Shown here piece by piece: positions 34,201 to 41,760 of a DNA stretch of 64,000 nt; positions within the stretch are counted from its first letter, which is position 1, and each line of letters opens with the position of its first letter. The DNA is taken from positions 61,681,501 through 61,745,500 of the forward strand of contig JAZHRO010000012.1 in assembly GCA_037157565.1 (NCBI GenBank). Reading direction: 5' to 3'. Origin of the DNA: Thalassia testudinum. Lineage: Eukaryota; Streptophyta; Magnoliopsida; Alismatales; Hydrocharitaceae. The notes under the pieces were generated by a model. It saw only the letters and a list, made by a program, of their open reading frames with translations. It was not told where the DNA came from and ran no database searches. Position numbers and translations under genes: made by a program.

Positions 34201-35425
34201 ACTTGTAGTTAGATACTACTAAAATACATTTCAATGAAGTGAAGCTGCTTAAGATGAATAAGAAGAAACGGTTAAAAAAATAATGTCAGCAATTTATAAA
34301 TTGGAACAAATCGAATACAAGAATCAAATTGCTGTGTACCAAATAAAAAGATCCATCACATAAGCATAATAGAAATTTTACAAGAATGACCTTATATATA
34401 TAATGAACGATCCAAGATCAACCCCAACCAATTCGATGGCACTTAAAGCTTACCCACTCAGCAGATATTTTCCAATAAAAATAAGCCATGTCGAAACTCA
34501 ATCACCGTCACCAACACATGTGTGCTTTAAGCGCTCCTTCAGTGAAGGAAGATCCACGTAAACCCAGACAAAACAGGGTTTTACGGGCCAACTCTCCTCC
34601 TCAATTGACCTATAGGTTCACAACTGGATTGTTGCAAAATTGCTGCAAAAAGGCCTCGAAGTTTCCAACCAGGGCACTCATCTATGGATTCATCTAAGGC
34701 AGCAACCATGATGTTGCAAACTCAACAAAACTTTATAAGTAACTTAAAACAAACAAGATCATGATTAACAGCCAGTGTTCAGTCATTTTGACTTACGATA
34801 GTCAAGGGAATACGTTACTTGAGCTACCTACCTCCTATCTCAGAAGATATCAGTCAATCTGGGCGGTTGGATTGGGATATATGATATATATATCATATAT
34901 CCCCCTCTAATCTATTCCAAATTCAACAACTATCCCTCCCACCTCCGATCATCTATGATAGCCTAAAAATAGCCAGAGGTAGCGAGGCAATCCAAATTCC
35001 AAACCTCTCTCCTCCTCAGGAACCGGAATCGCCGAGAAAAGTAGAGGCGGAGAATTTTTACCGAAATTGCGGCCGACGATGCAATGCCACGTGGGGCCGT
35101 GGTTCTTGTCGAACTCCTTCTTGATGTACTCGGCGATGTCCTTCTCCACCCCTTGCTTCTCGAACGCCTGATCCAATCACATTACCCATCGTATCGTCAC
35201 CAACAGAAACAGGATAAGGGCTAAGGAGTGGTGGATGAACGGGATGGATCGTACGGTGAGGGCGCAATCGATGGCCTCCTTCTGCATGCTCTCCTTCATG
35301 TCGGCGCTCTTGACGACGATCTTCCTCCCGGAGGCAGAGCCCGAGAGCCTCCTCTCCTCGGAGGCGCTCTTGGTGAGGGCCCCCGGCGCCACGCCGCCCC
35401 CCTTCCTCGCCTCCTCCGTCGCCAT
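4199..35425 (-). CDS. DYNLL: LC8-type dynein light chain, three coding exons across 31 kb
   Basis: The product is a cytoplasmic LC8 light chain, a small dimeric hub protein that binds short linear motifs in many partners. Flowering plants lack dynein heavy chains, so a hub role is more likely than motor transport. Coding segments are 35425-35255, 35167-35062 and 4281-4199. Phases are 0 and 1; the second junction splits a glycine codon as G/GT. The protein has 119 residues: a divergent N-tail of about 34, then the conserved core with [57 protein letters not shown] and [17 protein letters not shown]. Donors are GTACGA and GTAAAA; acceptors are ATCAG and GCCAG. All core elements are present with no stop or frameshift, so the gene looks functional. 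I saw no second copy of the last exon nearer to exon 2. The first ATG (35425-35423) has G at +4. Transcript data would settle whether the 30.8-kb intron is really spliced. Confidence 0.9.
4282..6233. other. intron sequence, no gene seen
   Basis: This is unremarkable AT-rich sequence next to the 3' acceptor of intron 2. Reading frames of 60-100 codons occur on both strands around 4671-5300, but none shows a domain I recognise. Confidence 0.5.
6234..6787 (+). repeat. 5' LTR of the TR-GAG element
   Basis: It shares most of its text with 15290-15841, including ttagttaatagatttgtt and the AATAAA-bearing attaataaaagaacac. The likely TATA region reads tacaaaag here but tataaaag in the 3' copy. It lacks about 40 bp present near the start of the 3' copy and carries extra text around 6640-6700. 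Confidence 0.88.
6788..6800 (+). promoter_or_regulatory. primer-binding site, initiator tRNA-Met
   Basis: TGGTATCAGAGCC directly follows the LTR end. This is the standard Copia primer site for minus-strand DNA synthesis. Confidence 0.88.
7352..7892 (+). repeat. 5' LTR of the nested LARD-like element
   Basis: It matches 14156-14707 across almost its whole length (for example cttggggtatacagg, gttatccctatgtta, agagggagccctc). A TATA box, TATAAATA, lies at 7629-7636. The LTR ends ggcccatca; the following text (aatgacgtccgtgg) is not a PBS I recognise. Confidence 0.88.
8560..9520 (+). repeat. tandem repeat field 1 inside the LARD-like element (unit about 57-60 bp)
   Basis: About eight degenerate units follow the pattern: gacgttccatgtattg, then ccacctcttcaggtcgg, then an aactcggacgga-like stretch. 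Some units carry an extra segment of about 22 bp (gcaagccacctcttcagg). The field decays towards 9500. Its length in codons keeps a 323-codon frame open (8532-9503), but the encoded text simply repeats MYCHLFR-like peptides and has no domain. Confidence 0.8.
9521..13150 (+). other. non-coding interior of the LARD-like element
   Basis: This is GC-rich, C-rich sequence with scattered frames on both strands (up to about 130 codons) and no motif of gag or pol. I see nothing that supports a protein. Short motifs shared with the repeat fields (cctaaggtcggc and similar) recur. Confidence 0.6.
13150..13870 (+). repeat. tandem repeat field 2 inside the LARD-like element (unit about 58 bp)
   Basis: About twelve degenerate units follow the pattern: tacgccccacgcctacc, then ttctgccgcctcctaagg, then a ccggcaccgactcgggctca-like stretch. 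The units lie just upstream of the 3' LTR and share the core cctcctaaggtcggc with field 1, so the two fields probably have a common origin. Confidence 0.82.
14156..14707 (+). repeat. 3' LTR of the nested LARD-like element
   Basis: It begins TGATGTGAGGC and ends GGCCCATTA before the GGACC duplication. The TATA box of the 5' copy is changed to TATCAATA (14433-14440) here. Confidence 0.88.
15290..15841 (+). repeat. 3' LTR of the TR-GAG element
   Basis: It mirrors 6234-6787 and is preceded by the purine tract GCAGGGGAG. TATAAAAG at 15527-15534 is a plausible core promoter and attaataaaag near 15573 a possible poly(A) signal. It ends ...CAATTTCCAATA before the GAGAG flank. Confidence 0.88.
16075..16244 (+). 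pseudogene. LINE ORF2 fragment, left of a Copia insertion
   Basis: The plus-strand frame reads SHFWKGI, then a [15 protein letters not shown] and a [21 protein letters not shown] block. This is the region between reverse transcriptase and the C-terminal zinc-binding domain in plant L1 elements. It breaks at 16244 where the minus-strand Copia begins and resumes after 18776. The true 5' limit is unclear. Confidence 0.65.
16386..16945 (-). pseudogene. pol: Copia RNase H domain and pol C-terminus
   Basis: The minus strand shows [35 protein letters not shown], then [16 protein letters not shown], then [44 protein letters not shown] and [11 protein letters not shown]. These are the standard blocks of Copia RNase H and the pol end. 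In-frame stops are present and a segment near W-S-KKQ is damaged. The frame runs into the 3' LTR. Confidence 0.85.
16483..17095. repeat. inverted duplication of an RNase H segment (two arms of about 159 bp)
   Basis: Arm 16483-16641 and arm 16937-17095 are reverse complements with scattered mismatches. Shared text includes catcggagca, catgatat and ccatatttattg. The left arm is the normal minus-sense RNase H; the right arm encodes the same segment on the plus strand ([24 protein letters not shown]). The spacer of about 295 bp is the upstream part of RNase H. Confidence 0.85.
17175..17216 (-). other. CCHC zinc knuckle of the Copia gag
   Basis: The 14 codons [14 protein letters not shown] match C-x2-C-x4-H-x4-C, followed by WAKFGYP. 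The knuckle binds RNA in the gag particle. Confidence 0.83.
17373..17990 (-). pseudogene. gag: Copia gag remnant
   Basis: The minus strand reads [14 protein letters not shown], then [20 protein letters not shown], and an open stretch from [16 protein letters not shown] through [19 protein letters not shown] to [19 protein letters not shown] (17708-17373). The order is that of UBN2-type Copia gag. Frameshifts occur before 17708, and the region after 17373 jumps to the zinc knuckle. Its start should be near 17990, but damage makes this uncertain. Confidence 0.8.
18623..18635 (-). promoter_or_regulatory. primer-binding site, initiator tRNA-Met
   Basis: The minus strand reads TGGTATTAGAGCA directly after the LTR end CCCTCAACA. 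It differs by one transition from the usual TGGTATCAGAGCA. Confidence 0.82.
18636..18776 (-). repeat. 5' LTR of the minus-strand Copia
   Basis: It shares nearly all of its 141 bp with 16245-16385 (plus-strand start tgttgagggagaag). Its outer end reads ctaaga instead of ctaaca. Confidence 0.87.
18777..19511 (+). pseudogene. LINE ORF2 3' end with zinc-binding domain and poly(A) tail
   Basis: After the Copia insertion the LINE resumes with [14 protein letters not shown], then [13 protein letters not shown], then [18 protein letters not shown]-like text and LPMWLQGG in shifted frames. A second frame gives CCLCGC...VDHLFFHF, the zf-RVT pattern found at the C-terminus of plant L1 ORF2 proteins. 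The A-run at 19499-19511 is the element's 3' tail. Frameshifts and stops show decay. Confidence 0.78.
19512..20349. other. intron sequence, no gene seen
   Basis: AT-rich sequence. A T-run near 20104 followed by gaaagggcaaatagggtttc could be the tail of a minus-strand retroposon, but its body is not identifiable. Confidence 0.4.
20350..22081 (+). pseudogene. L1-type LINE fragment: endonuclease and start of reverse transcriptase
   Basis: The plus strand shows [11 protein letters not shown] near 20596, a relic of the WNVRGLRDSN start of plant LINE ORF2. Next come [21 protein letters not shown] (about 21094-21156) and SDRTPLYW (about 21217-21240), the endonuclease C-terminal block. [11 protein letters not shown] near 21840 marks the start of reverse transcriptase. 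Frames are broken by many stops and shifts. The text ends at a likely solo LTR insertion at 22082; what follows at 25504 is LINE again but starts near the YxDD box, so the RT middle is missing. Confidence 0.72.
22082..25498 (+). mobile_element. probable solo LTR of a long-LTR retrotransposon
   Basis: The insert starts TGTGACGCCC and ends CTCGAACTCCA, with flanks ATTGG (22077-22081) and ATTAG (25499-25503), a duplication with one mismatch. Both neighbours are LINE sequence. No second copy of either end exists inside and no gag or pol is visible, so a solo LTR is the best reading. The motif tagtcccacatca (near 24753), common in plant LTR promoters, followed by a gcataaatt TATA-like site, suggests plus orientation. 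The C-rich, CpG-rich middle (about 23880-24720) is typical of long Gypsy LTRs. A short palindrome gatggtaacaccatc lies near 22911. Confidence 0.5.
25504..25835 (+). pseudogene. LINE reverse transcriptase fragment (YxDD box to thumb)
   Basis: The frame contains IYYDD (about 25546-25560), matching the catalytic YADD box, then [21 protein letters not shown], the block that ends in YLGLPL in intact plant LINEs, then [16 protein letters not shown] and MLSKG. It is cut at 25835 by the TRIM-like element and resumes at 27345 with GGKLVLLK. Confidence 0.75.
25836..26302 (+). repeat. 5' LTR of the TRIM-like element
   Basis: It aligns with 26874-27344 throughout (gatgtaaatagc, ttagttatcacc-like text, gtgttatcctcctct). 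The first bases TAATG stand for ancestral TGATG. Confidence 0.87.
26335..26646 (+). CDS. small ORF in the TRIM-like interior, unknown
   Basis: This 103-codon frame starts [19 protein letters not shown] and continues proline-, leucine- and histidine-rich. I do not recognise it. The acidic start is the sort of leader seen in some Copia gag proteins, but no gag motif follows. It may be chance or a relic. Confidence 0.25.
   Translation: MNEDEFFELFFYDENLLKQSNLSPPTTTPSPLSSLATMHPLPHHVCLSRLHCHPLTLHQHHLFPTCPPTASLPHPELLVMSSLSHHQPIVTEFHLRPMHQQHL
26874..27344 (+). repeat. 3' LTR of the TRIM-like element
   Basis: It starts TGATGCAAGC and ends CTACATCA directly before AAAGG. The purine tract upstream (aataggacaagtac) is weak. 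Confidence 0.87.
27345..27840 (+). pseudogene. LINE reverse transcriptase C-terminal fragment
   Basis: It continues the frame broken at 25835: [20 protein letters not shown] matches the GGRLTLIKSVLSSIPIYYMS-type block of plant LINEs. It is followed by [24 protein letters not shown] and a SAFWRGL block. Stops are frequent. The element ends without a visible tail near 27840. Confidence 0.75.
27841..29791. other. intron sequence, no gene seen
   Basis: AT-rich. At about 29490-29660 there is a dense cluster of agcttgagct and caagctcaagcc-type words in both orientations, also found near 33380-33540 and 33900-34000. I see no protein here. Confidence 0.45.
29792..31477. mobile_element. fold-back transposable element with GA-rich core
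   Basis: Long imperfect inverted arms (about 29792-30090 and 31226-31477) flank a purine-rich core. Terminal text is tgaatatttacat at the left and atgtaaatatctcg at the right. An 8-bp direct repeat, ACATTAAA, borders both ends (29784-29791 and 31478-31485), as expected for a DNA transposon target duplication. Each arm contains the same motif twice (aaatctttc-taattacat-tata and its complement), so the arms are themselves duplicated. No transposase is present. A length of 1.7 kb, long terminal inverted repeats and an 8-bp duplication suggest a non-autonomous hAT- or Mutator-related fold-back element; the superfamily is uncertain. Confidence 0.75.
30100..31200 (+). repeat. purine-rich minisatellite core (GAGGAG/AAGGAG words)
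   Basis: After a C/T-rich lead (30100-30300) the plus strand is almost all A and G, with irregular repeats of gaggaggag, aagagggaggaggag and ggttggcagaggaggag. All frames across it are low-complexity (E/G/R or S/L/P), so the apparent ORFs are not genes. Homopurine DNA of this length can form triplex structures. Confidence 0.85.
31478..34873. other. intron sequence, no gene seen
   Basis: AT-rich sequence with A-runs at 33102-33117 and elsewhere. None of the frames (up to 80 codons) shows a domain. This part lies just downstream of exon 2 on the gene's strand. Confidence 0.5.
34874..34903. repeat. 30-bp perfect palindrome
   Basis: The left half GGGATATATGATATA is followed without a spacer by its exact reverse complement. 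It lies about 160 bp inside intron 2 from the donor. It may be a footprint of a small inverted-repeat element. Confidence 0.9.
35062..35167 (-). CDS. DYNLL: dynein light chain, coding exon 2
   Basis: The exon starts [14 protein letters not shown] and ends WHCIVGRNF plus the first base of a glycine codon (phase 1). The donor is G/GTAAAAATTC. It carries the helix-2 region and the conserved [14 protein letters not shown] strand of the LC8 fold. Confidence 0.93.
35168..35254 (-). other. intron 1 of the dynein light chain gene (87 bp)
   Basis: The intron runs from GTACGATCC to TTGGATCAG on the minus strand. Its length is typical for a compact plant intron and contrasts sharply with intron 2. Confidence 0.88.
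35255..35425 (-). CDS. DYNLL: dynein light chain, coding exon 1
   Basis: This exon has 57 codons, starting [10 protein letters not shown] and ending EAIDCALT, followed by the donor GTACGATC. It is rich in G and C at third positions, unlike the AT-rich DNA around it. The N-terminal 34 residues are the variable tail typical of plant LC8 proteins; KIVVKSADM opens the conserved domain. A methionine-to-lysine region, ADMKESM, replaces the commoner ADMPESM. Confidence 0.93.
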
Positions 35426-35810
35426 CTCCCTCCTCCTCCTCCCCCTCCTCCTCTGCTGCCCACTCTCTCTCTATATATATCTATCTATCTATCTATCTAT
35501 CTATCTCTAGATTTGCGTTTGGGGTGTGTTTTGCATACTACGCGTGCTTTCAAATTTCAAAATGGAAAAGTGAACGTGGGGAGAGAGAGATAGAGAGAGA
35601 CGAATGGGAGGAAAAGGAGGAGTGGAGAGAGAAGGACGATGGTGATGGTGACGGTGATGATGAGATGGAGAGAGGGAGGAGTAGAAAGTGGGGGAGAGAA
35701 GCAGGCGGTCACGACGGCGTGGGATCCACGCAAAAGGGAGGGATGGTGGTGGTGGTGGGGAAGATGAAATGGTCGAGGGACTAGTCTTTGTGGTGGGGTT
35801 TAGCCTCACT
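35426..35810 (-). promoter_or_regulatory. likely promoter and 5' leader region of the dynein gene
   Basis: On the minus strand this stretch is pyrimidine-rich (CTCTCT and TCTCCTCC runs), as is common for plant core promoters and 5' leaders. I cannot place a TATA box or start site with confidence; TATATATAGAGAG near 35480 is a candidate but overlaps the microsatellite. Position is inferred from the gene only. Confidence 0.35.
35474..35507. repeat. ATCT/TA microsatellite in the likely 5' UTR or promoter of the dynein gene
   Basis: The plus strand reads tatatatatctatctatc and so on, about seven ATCT units, starting roughly 50 bp upstream of the start codon. Length variation here could touch the 5' leader. 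Confidence 0.88.
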
Positions 35811-36500
35811 TTGGCTGAGGGTTTAAAATAAGAAACTAAAGTTGTATTTTGAATGTTGGATAAAATATAATAGAAATAGAAAAAGTGAAGAGGGATGTAT
35901 ATTTAAATGATGTAATAAGTAATGGGATAAATGATATAATAAAATAATTATTATATTGATGTGATATCGGTGGATATTTATTTAATATTAAAATATAAGT
36001 GTAATTAGTTTGATGTGATATAGTAAATATATTTTTAATAGATATGTTATATTAAAGTAAATAATTTTAATATATACTAGTATTGATGTGATATAATAGA
36101 ATTTTTTGATTTGGATATTGATGAAAGTGATGAAAGGTAACAAAAGCCCTCATGAATAGTATCTTAAGCCCTCTTAGGTCATGTGTTGTTTCATAGGATG
36201 AATTTTAAGAGATAAATTTTGTAAATAGTGGAATTGAAGGATAAGTAGAGGTTAAGTTAACTTTTGTATTTTGAAGAGATATGGGTAAAATTATAAGATA
36301 AGTAGGGATATTTTGAGGGATAAATGAGAAATTTGTCTCCCACAAGAGAAAATAAATCTATCCCACCTCACCTCCCTTGGAATACATTATCCCACAAGAT
36401 ATCCCTCAAGAACTACTTTCTCCTAGGATAAAATCTATCAAATGAGAGTTATGTGTCTATATCTCTTGAAATAAACATGCACTTGAAGAGAGATATCCTA
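35811..36500. repeat. AT-rich MITE-like dispersed repeat, copy 1
   Basis: Text around 35930-36130 (ttgatgtgatat, ttatattaaagt, ttttaatatata) and 36190-36460 (gataaattttgtaa, aaattataagata, tatcccacc) recurs in the same order at 48490-49080. No ORF. It is probably a non-autonomous DNA element, but I could not fix its ends. Confidence 0.5.
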
Positions 36501-37076
36501 CTTCAAATGAGGCAAAGTGGTATGCTACGAATAAATAAATAATATATAAATATTGTTATGGTATAATTATGATGCACGAAAAATGTCAACTCCATTTTCT
36601 AATCATAATATAATAATTTATTATATGTAGTCTCACTTATTTTATTTTTCAACAAAATAATTAAAAAGATTTCTGATTTTAATATAAAACAAATAAATTC
36701 TAATATCTTTTTATATTTAACTTACATCAACAAACAAACTAGAATACATCGACTTAACATATTTATCCCTCATCTATCCATACTTATACAAATGTCTTTC
36801 TAATTTACCCCTTCTTAACCTTTACCGGAGGCAAACACTAACCTACGATCAAGGCAGCCTTCGGTACTGATTGGTCACGTGTGACCAGGAGCGGAGTACT
36901 TGTGTTGGGAATGATTGGGGTTCGGTCTTCGGGCTTTGGAATAAAAATTGGTGTGGATGCACTTTGACCGGTGGTTGTTGGGGTCTTTCTAAAGAAGTGG
37001 GGGAGACAACACGATACATCTAAATTTTTTTTTCTATCTTTAAATGCAAATCAATTGAACCTTAAATTAAAGAATA

Positions 37077-37078
<2 letters not shown>

Positions 37079-37130
<52 letters not shown>
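37079..37130. repeat. TA dinucleotide microsatellite
   Basis: About 26 uninterrupted TA units. Confidence 0.95.
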
Positions 37131-37134
<4 letters not shown>

Positions 37135-38279
37135 CTAATAAAAAATATGACATCATCTAAATATACATGACACCATTTAGACATATAATCTTTTTTTAAT
37201 AAAAAAAAATCATATGTATATACTTTTGTGTATACTTCGATATGCACGATGTATTTTCCTAAATTAAAAGTGTACTATTCGAAAACATAAGAATTCTCAC
37301 AAAAGATTAAGTACTCTTTAAAAATTAGATGTTATCGAAAATATTTAATTATATTATTTAGATGTTATTCAAAAATTGTCTCTAATATTTAATTTAAAAT
37401 TAAATTATCATCCATATAATTTTATTTATATCTAAACATCACTATTGTAATTTATTTTGTAATTAAATATCATCGATGATGCATGAACTTTCACATAAAT
37501 TTTTTTGTGAATATACATTATACAACCTCCTTAGATAGTTTGGTGCAGTGTATTCATATTGAAATCAAAGACTAAGATTAAAATTTTACCTTATTCAAAA
37601 GAGAAAAGAGACCTTTCTTTTGTTTAGAAGAGTAAAAAGTTATTGTACGTTGATATCCCTGGTCCAAGGATAACGTTGACACGTTGATTTGATCAAAATC
37701 TACATTTGTAAACTCTATAATCTCATGTAAAGTATATTTTTTAAGCCTTATTTGAATGTGTTCTCTTGTTTAACTTTTGAATCTCACCCAAATAGAAGGG
37801 TTACTTTTCCTGGAATAAAAATATTATTCCATGAATTTGTAGAGACATGTTTGTTTGAGTGCTCGAGTTGGTTAATAGATGTCATTTGATCGTATGTTTT
37901 TGGTATAGCTTAGTCATTAGAGATTGGAGTAATTGCAACTTGAACTTAGTGTTTTTTTTCATAAACCAAAATCCAATTTGGTAAACTAAGGGGAAATTGG
38001 TCATCTCCAGCACGTCAATCTTTTAGGTAATATAGAGAAGATGACTCAAACATGGTTCTCTCTTGTCAAAGTCAAAAACTCCTTGTTCGATTGAAATAAG
38101 AGTTTCCCTTTTTTGAGAAAGGTAAATATAGTAGTCATGAGTTTTGATCCCTTGACACTTAGATGTAATAGGGAAGTTTTACCGATCTACCAAGTCCTCC
38201 ATAGTTAATTACCACAAACCTGGACTCTACCAATTCCTCTATAGCCAATTGCCCTCAGGGCACAATCGTGGCTACTGGC

Positions 38280-38545
38280 TAGAGTGGGAAGAAGGATAGT
38301 GGCCAGAGGAGGACATGGAAATGGTGGCTGGGGAAGGAGGAGGAGGAGGTGGGGACAATGGTCAGGAAGGAAGTGGGGAGGGTAGCTAGGGGAGGAGGGA
38401 GGAGGAGGATGACTTTTGATGATGAATTAACTTGGAGGTATAACTGACATGGTTAACAAGTTTGTAAGGTTATAGATGCGCTAATAAGGTTTAGATGAAT
38501 ATAGATATAATTAGAAATGTTTGTAGGGGACATGGATTTAAAAAT
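38280..38545. mobile_element. fragment related to the GA-core fold-back element
   Basis: A GA-rich block (38285-38410, gaggaggagg words) is followed by text similar to the right arm of the element at 29792-31477 (gaatatagatataattagaaatg, ggggacatgga). The left arm is not recognisable, so this is a degraded or partial copy. Confidence 0.5.
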
Positions 38546-38699
38546 CCTTCGATTTAATTTGTTAAAGTATACCATATGAAATTCCCTTGTTTGTTAGTTT
38601 ATGATGAGATTAGCTTATAGTAGCTAAAATACCCAAGTTAAGTTAGAAACTAGGTTAAACATTACATTATTAACATGATAAAAGGGCTAAGTGTGGAAA

Positions 38700-41600
38700 T
38701 TAAGGAAAAAGACTTAAAATATTACATTGGTGTTAAAAATGCATAATTATGTCAATTAATGAGATATTCTATTCACAAATACAAAGTGATGATCCAATTG
38801 CAATTGAACACATGTTTGAGTTTAAAAATACAAATCAAGAGTTTAATTAATTTTTTAATTATTTAATTGTGCTCCAATAAAAGTTTTATTGCATTTGGAC
38901 ATCAATAGGACCTTGCATTCATGATATTACATATAGGTCCCCCACTCATCACATTTTATTAAGCATAAAACACACAAGGGCATATTTCAAAACTGCTAAG
39001 GACCCATTTGTGAGACTTTTGGACTACTCTGTCATGACTCTTTCCACTTATGGGTTCTTTTGTAAAATTTCTACCCCTTCAGAATTTTAGACCCTTCTTG
39101 CAAAACACCCAACATGCTTGATGTTGCACGCACTGTTCACCAAGAAGAACATGGTGCACAAGCACCATTGATTTTCTTATCTCCATTGATCTAACGGCCA
39201 ATCCTTCATCTTTGAGCGCGTACCTTTGCGCGGAGAATCACATCCTCACCTAGATCCCATCCAATGGTGGACTTTTGGTTTAATCCTTCCCGCCTTCCCA
39301 TCTTCCTCTCATCCATCGTTAAACCTAATTGAGCCTAAACTCACATTACGGTGCTCAGATCACTCGCGCACCTATTTAGGAAGCATCCTTGAGCTCACGC
39401 GCACTGATCAGCTCCTCTCCTACATTTCTTGAGTTGATCCCTTCTTCCCTCCGATTCATCTCCTTACTCTACCTCTAGCTTCATCGCCTAGGAGGTGGAG
39501 TTCCATTTCTCTGACCTCTCCTCACCGCTAAGGATCACAAAACTCCCTAGGGTGACTCTAAACTCCACTAGAGAGTTTTCTCTTCCGCTGGAGCTCCTCC
39601 CCCATTCGTCGTTGCAGCCACCAGCTGCAGATCTTCTTCAAGGTCCCATTCCTCTGATTACATTAGGTTTTAATGCTTTTTAAGATAGTTATAATGTCTG
39701 TTAGTGTAGAGTAGATCATTCTAGGAGTAGAATTACATAGTAATCTCATGGATTGATTATAGGAGTAGATTAGGTTAGTGTGAATTTCACTCGATCTGAT
39801 TTCTCTAATCAATTCTGATCAGAGAGACATTTCCATCCATCCATGTTGATCCATACAGCTTCCCCCTCACTCCACGATCATTTCTTATTCATTTCCTCGA
39901 TGTTTTGTTTCACAATTCACTCATCCACCAAAGCCACCATGAGATCTAAAGCTTCTTAGCTCTCAGATCCCATGGTGCGCCCAAACCATTGAAGGGCTCA
40001 TTCACACACTCCACTTGACCACAAGAGCCCTCCTTGTGTTCAGAATTGAATCTAATTCACTTGAGTCATTTGAATTTGGTTTAAGCGCCTAATCTTAGAT
40101 ATGGGGGTTAATTTGGTGAGAAATGATTTTTATCGAGTGAATTGGATTTTTATGAGTTTAATTAGTTTGAATGTGATGGGGCTTGAGCTATTTTAACTTG
40201 ATTCTTATTCCCAAATGTGTTCTTGCCCAATTTGAACCTTGTTCTCTGATTTCTGGCACTTTGGTAGCTCAAGCCCATGAGAATCAGATGCACGGATTTA
40301 AGGCTTGAGCAATGATCCAATGAGTTTTAATGCATCGCCTAGGATCCCTGGACACCAATCAATGGTGTGTAGGAATCATAAATGAGCATCTCATCTTGAC
40401 GATCAAATATTAAGTGCCTAGGTTAGCAAAACTGATATCCTGATTCAAACTGCTTTAAATTTGATATTTAAAGATTGACTGAGGTTTTTGAAGACTTTGA
40501 TAGAGATTTTGAGTTGATTTAAAAGTTGATTTATTACCTAATTCAATCCAATTCTCTTATGTTGTCTATGACCAAGAGAGAATGGATAGAATTAAGGCTT
40601 CCAGAACTTTGTAACTCAGAATTTGTGTGAAATGGTTTTCATATCTTCAGAAATGCATTACACTAATTTTTAAGTGATTTTCAGTGATTTGAGAATGGAT
40701 ATTGATTTGATGGAGTTGGTGACTCTCTGATCTGATTTCTATCAAATTTGAGAGTAGAAGTTTTGGAGCTAGGTGCAGACCTCAATGGTCTGATTTATCT
40801 GGAAGTAGCTGCTGAATGTCACAGCAACAGCAACAGAAGCTGCTAGTTTGTAACAGTAGTTTAGTTGGACAATAATAACAGCTCTTGGCGACTGAGATAG
40901 AAGTAGCAATGAGTTGAATGGCTGGGTTTTGGGGTGGATTTGAAGATCTAATGGGCTGACATTGTGTTGTAATGATAGAACTTCAATTGTAAGCATTCAT
41001 GTACAAGTTTGGTCTCTAATCTTATCTGAAATAGCTTGTAATTTTTGGTAATTAATTCATTGTCAGCAGCATATCATTGCAAAATCTGTCCAAGGTTGTA
41101 AATTTAATGAATTAATTTTTGGTAATCTCATGTTTTAATGATCAAGCATGTTACATATAGCTTACTGGAGGTATCTAAGTGTTTTCATTGCTTTTCCAGC
41201 CACTTAAGCCATTTTAAAGGCCTTAGGTTCCATGTGTTAACTCTATTTAGGCCACTTTTGGGTGGGATTTGTATATAAATAAAAATCATAAAAAAATAAA
41301 ATAAACTTGTCTTAAGTAAGAACAGGTATTTCTTTAGGTGTTTGCAAAGTTACAAAGTATTCTGAACCCCCAGTTTGGTAAAACATACCAACCAATGGTT
41401 CGGTATACTTTGAAACTTAATAAAAGAATCAAGTTGAAAAATACCAAAAGGAATTTCTCTCTCTCATCTCACCTTCTCTTTATTCTCCTATAAAGCACAA
41501 AAACATCATAAAATTCCAAAAACACTCAAAAATACCTTAAAATACCATCTATATAGTATTTATACTTGTAAATATCTATTTAATCCAAGCTATATGTAAA

Positions 41601-41760
41601 TATTGTAATATAAGCAAATAATGTAAAACAAGGTACCACATCGGTGGTGATGAACTGGTCTGTGCTACATAAAACGAATTGAGAAGGTACTTCACTTGGC
41701 ATCGCTAGGCACACCTTACCCCTATATACATACCCTCTCCTCTGTCAAGCATATAAATGA
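38700..41760 (+). other. LTR-like, gene-free stretch
   Basis: No domain is readable. The text gggcatatttcaaaactgc...ggacccatttgtgag, the C-rich block near 39180-39650, the accacatcgg motif near 41636 and the catataaatgag site near 41748 resemble the layout of long plant LTRs (coding-like C-rich middle, then a CCCACATCG-type promoter box and TATA). I could not find matching TG...CA ends or a duplication, so this is a suggestion only. Confidence 0.3.

Larger units (their letters stand above)
4282..35061 (-). other. giant intron 2 of the dynein gene (30,780 bp)
   Basis: The donor GTAAAA lies at 35061 and the acceptor TTGGCCAG at 4282. The interval contains at least four LTR insertions, remnants of two or three LINEs, one probable solo LTR, one TRIM-like element and one fold-back element, each annotated separately. 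The non-repeat remainder (about 4282-6230, 27840-29790 and 31480-35060) shows no exon I can recognise. Confidence 0.85.

Noticed and set aside
34949..35176. Dynein exon 2 read through into the intron as a complete C-terminus
   Set aside because: After NFG the frame diverges from all LC8 proteins (KNSPPLLF...) at a perfect GTAAAA donor; the true C-terminus is encoded at 4281-4199.
35177..35254. Exon 1 continuing past CALT
   Set aside because: The continuation [10 protein letters not shown] has no LC8 counterpart, and the GTACGA donor with the ATCAG acceptor at 35168 restores CALT-AFEK.
35507..35809. 100-codon minus-strand frame upstream of the dynein gene
   Set aside because: Ser/Pro/His runs come from a pyrimidine-rich promoter or leader region; there is no domain and it lies directly upstream of a real start.
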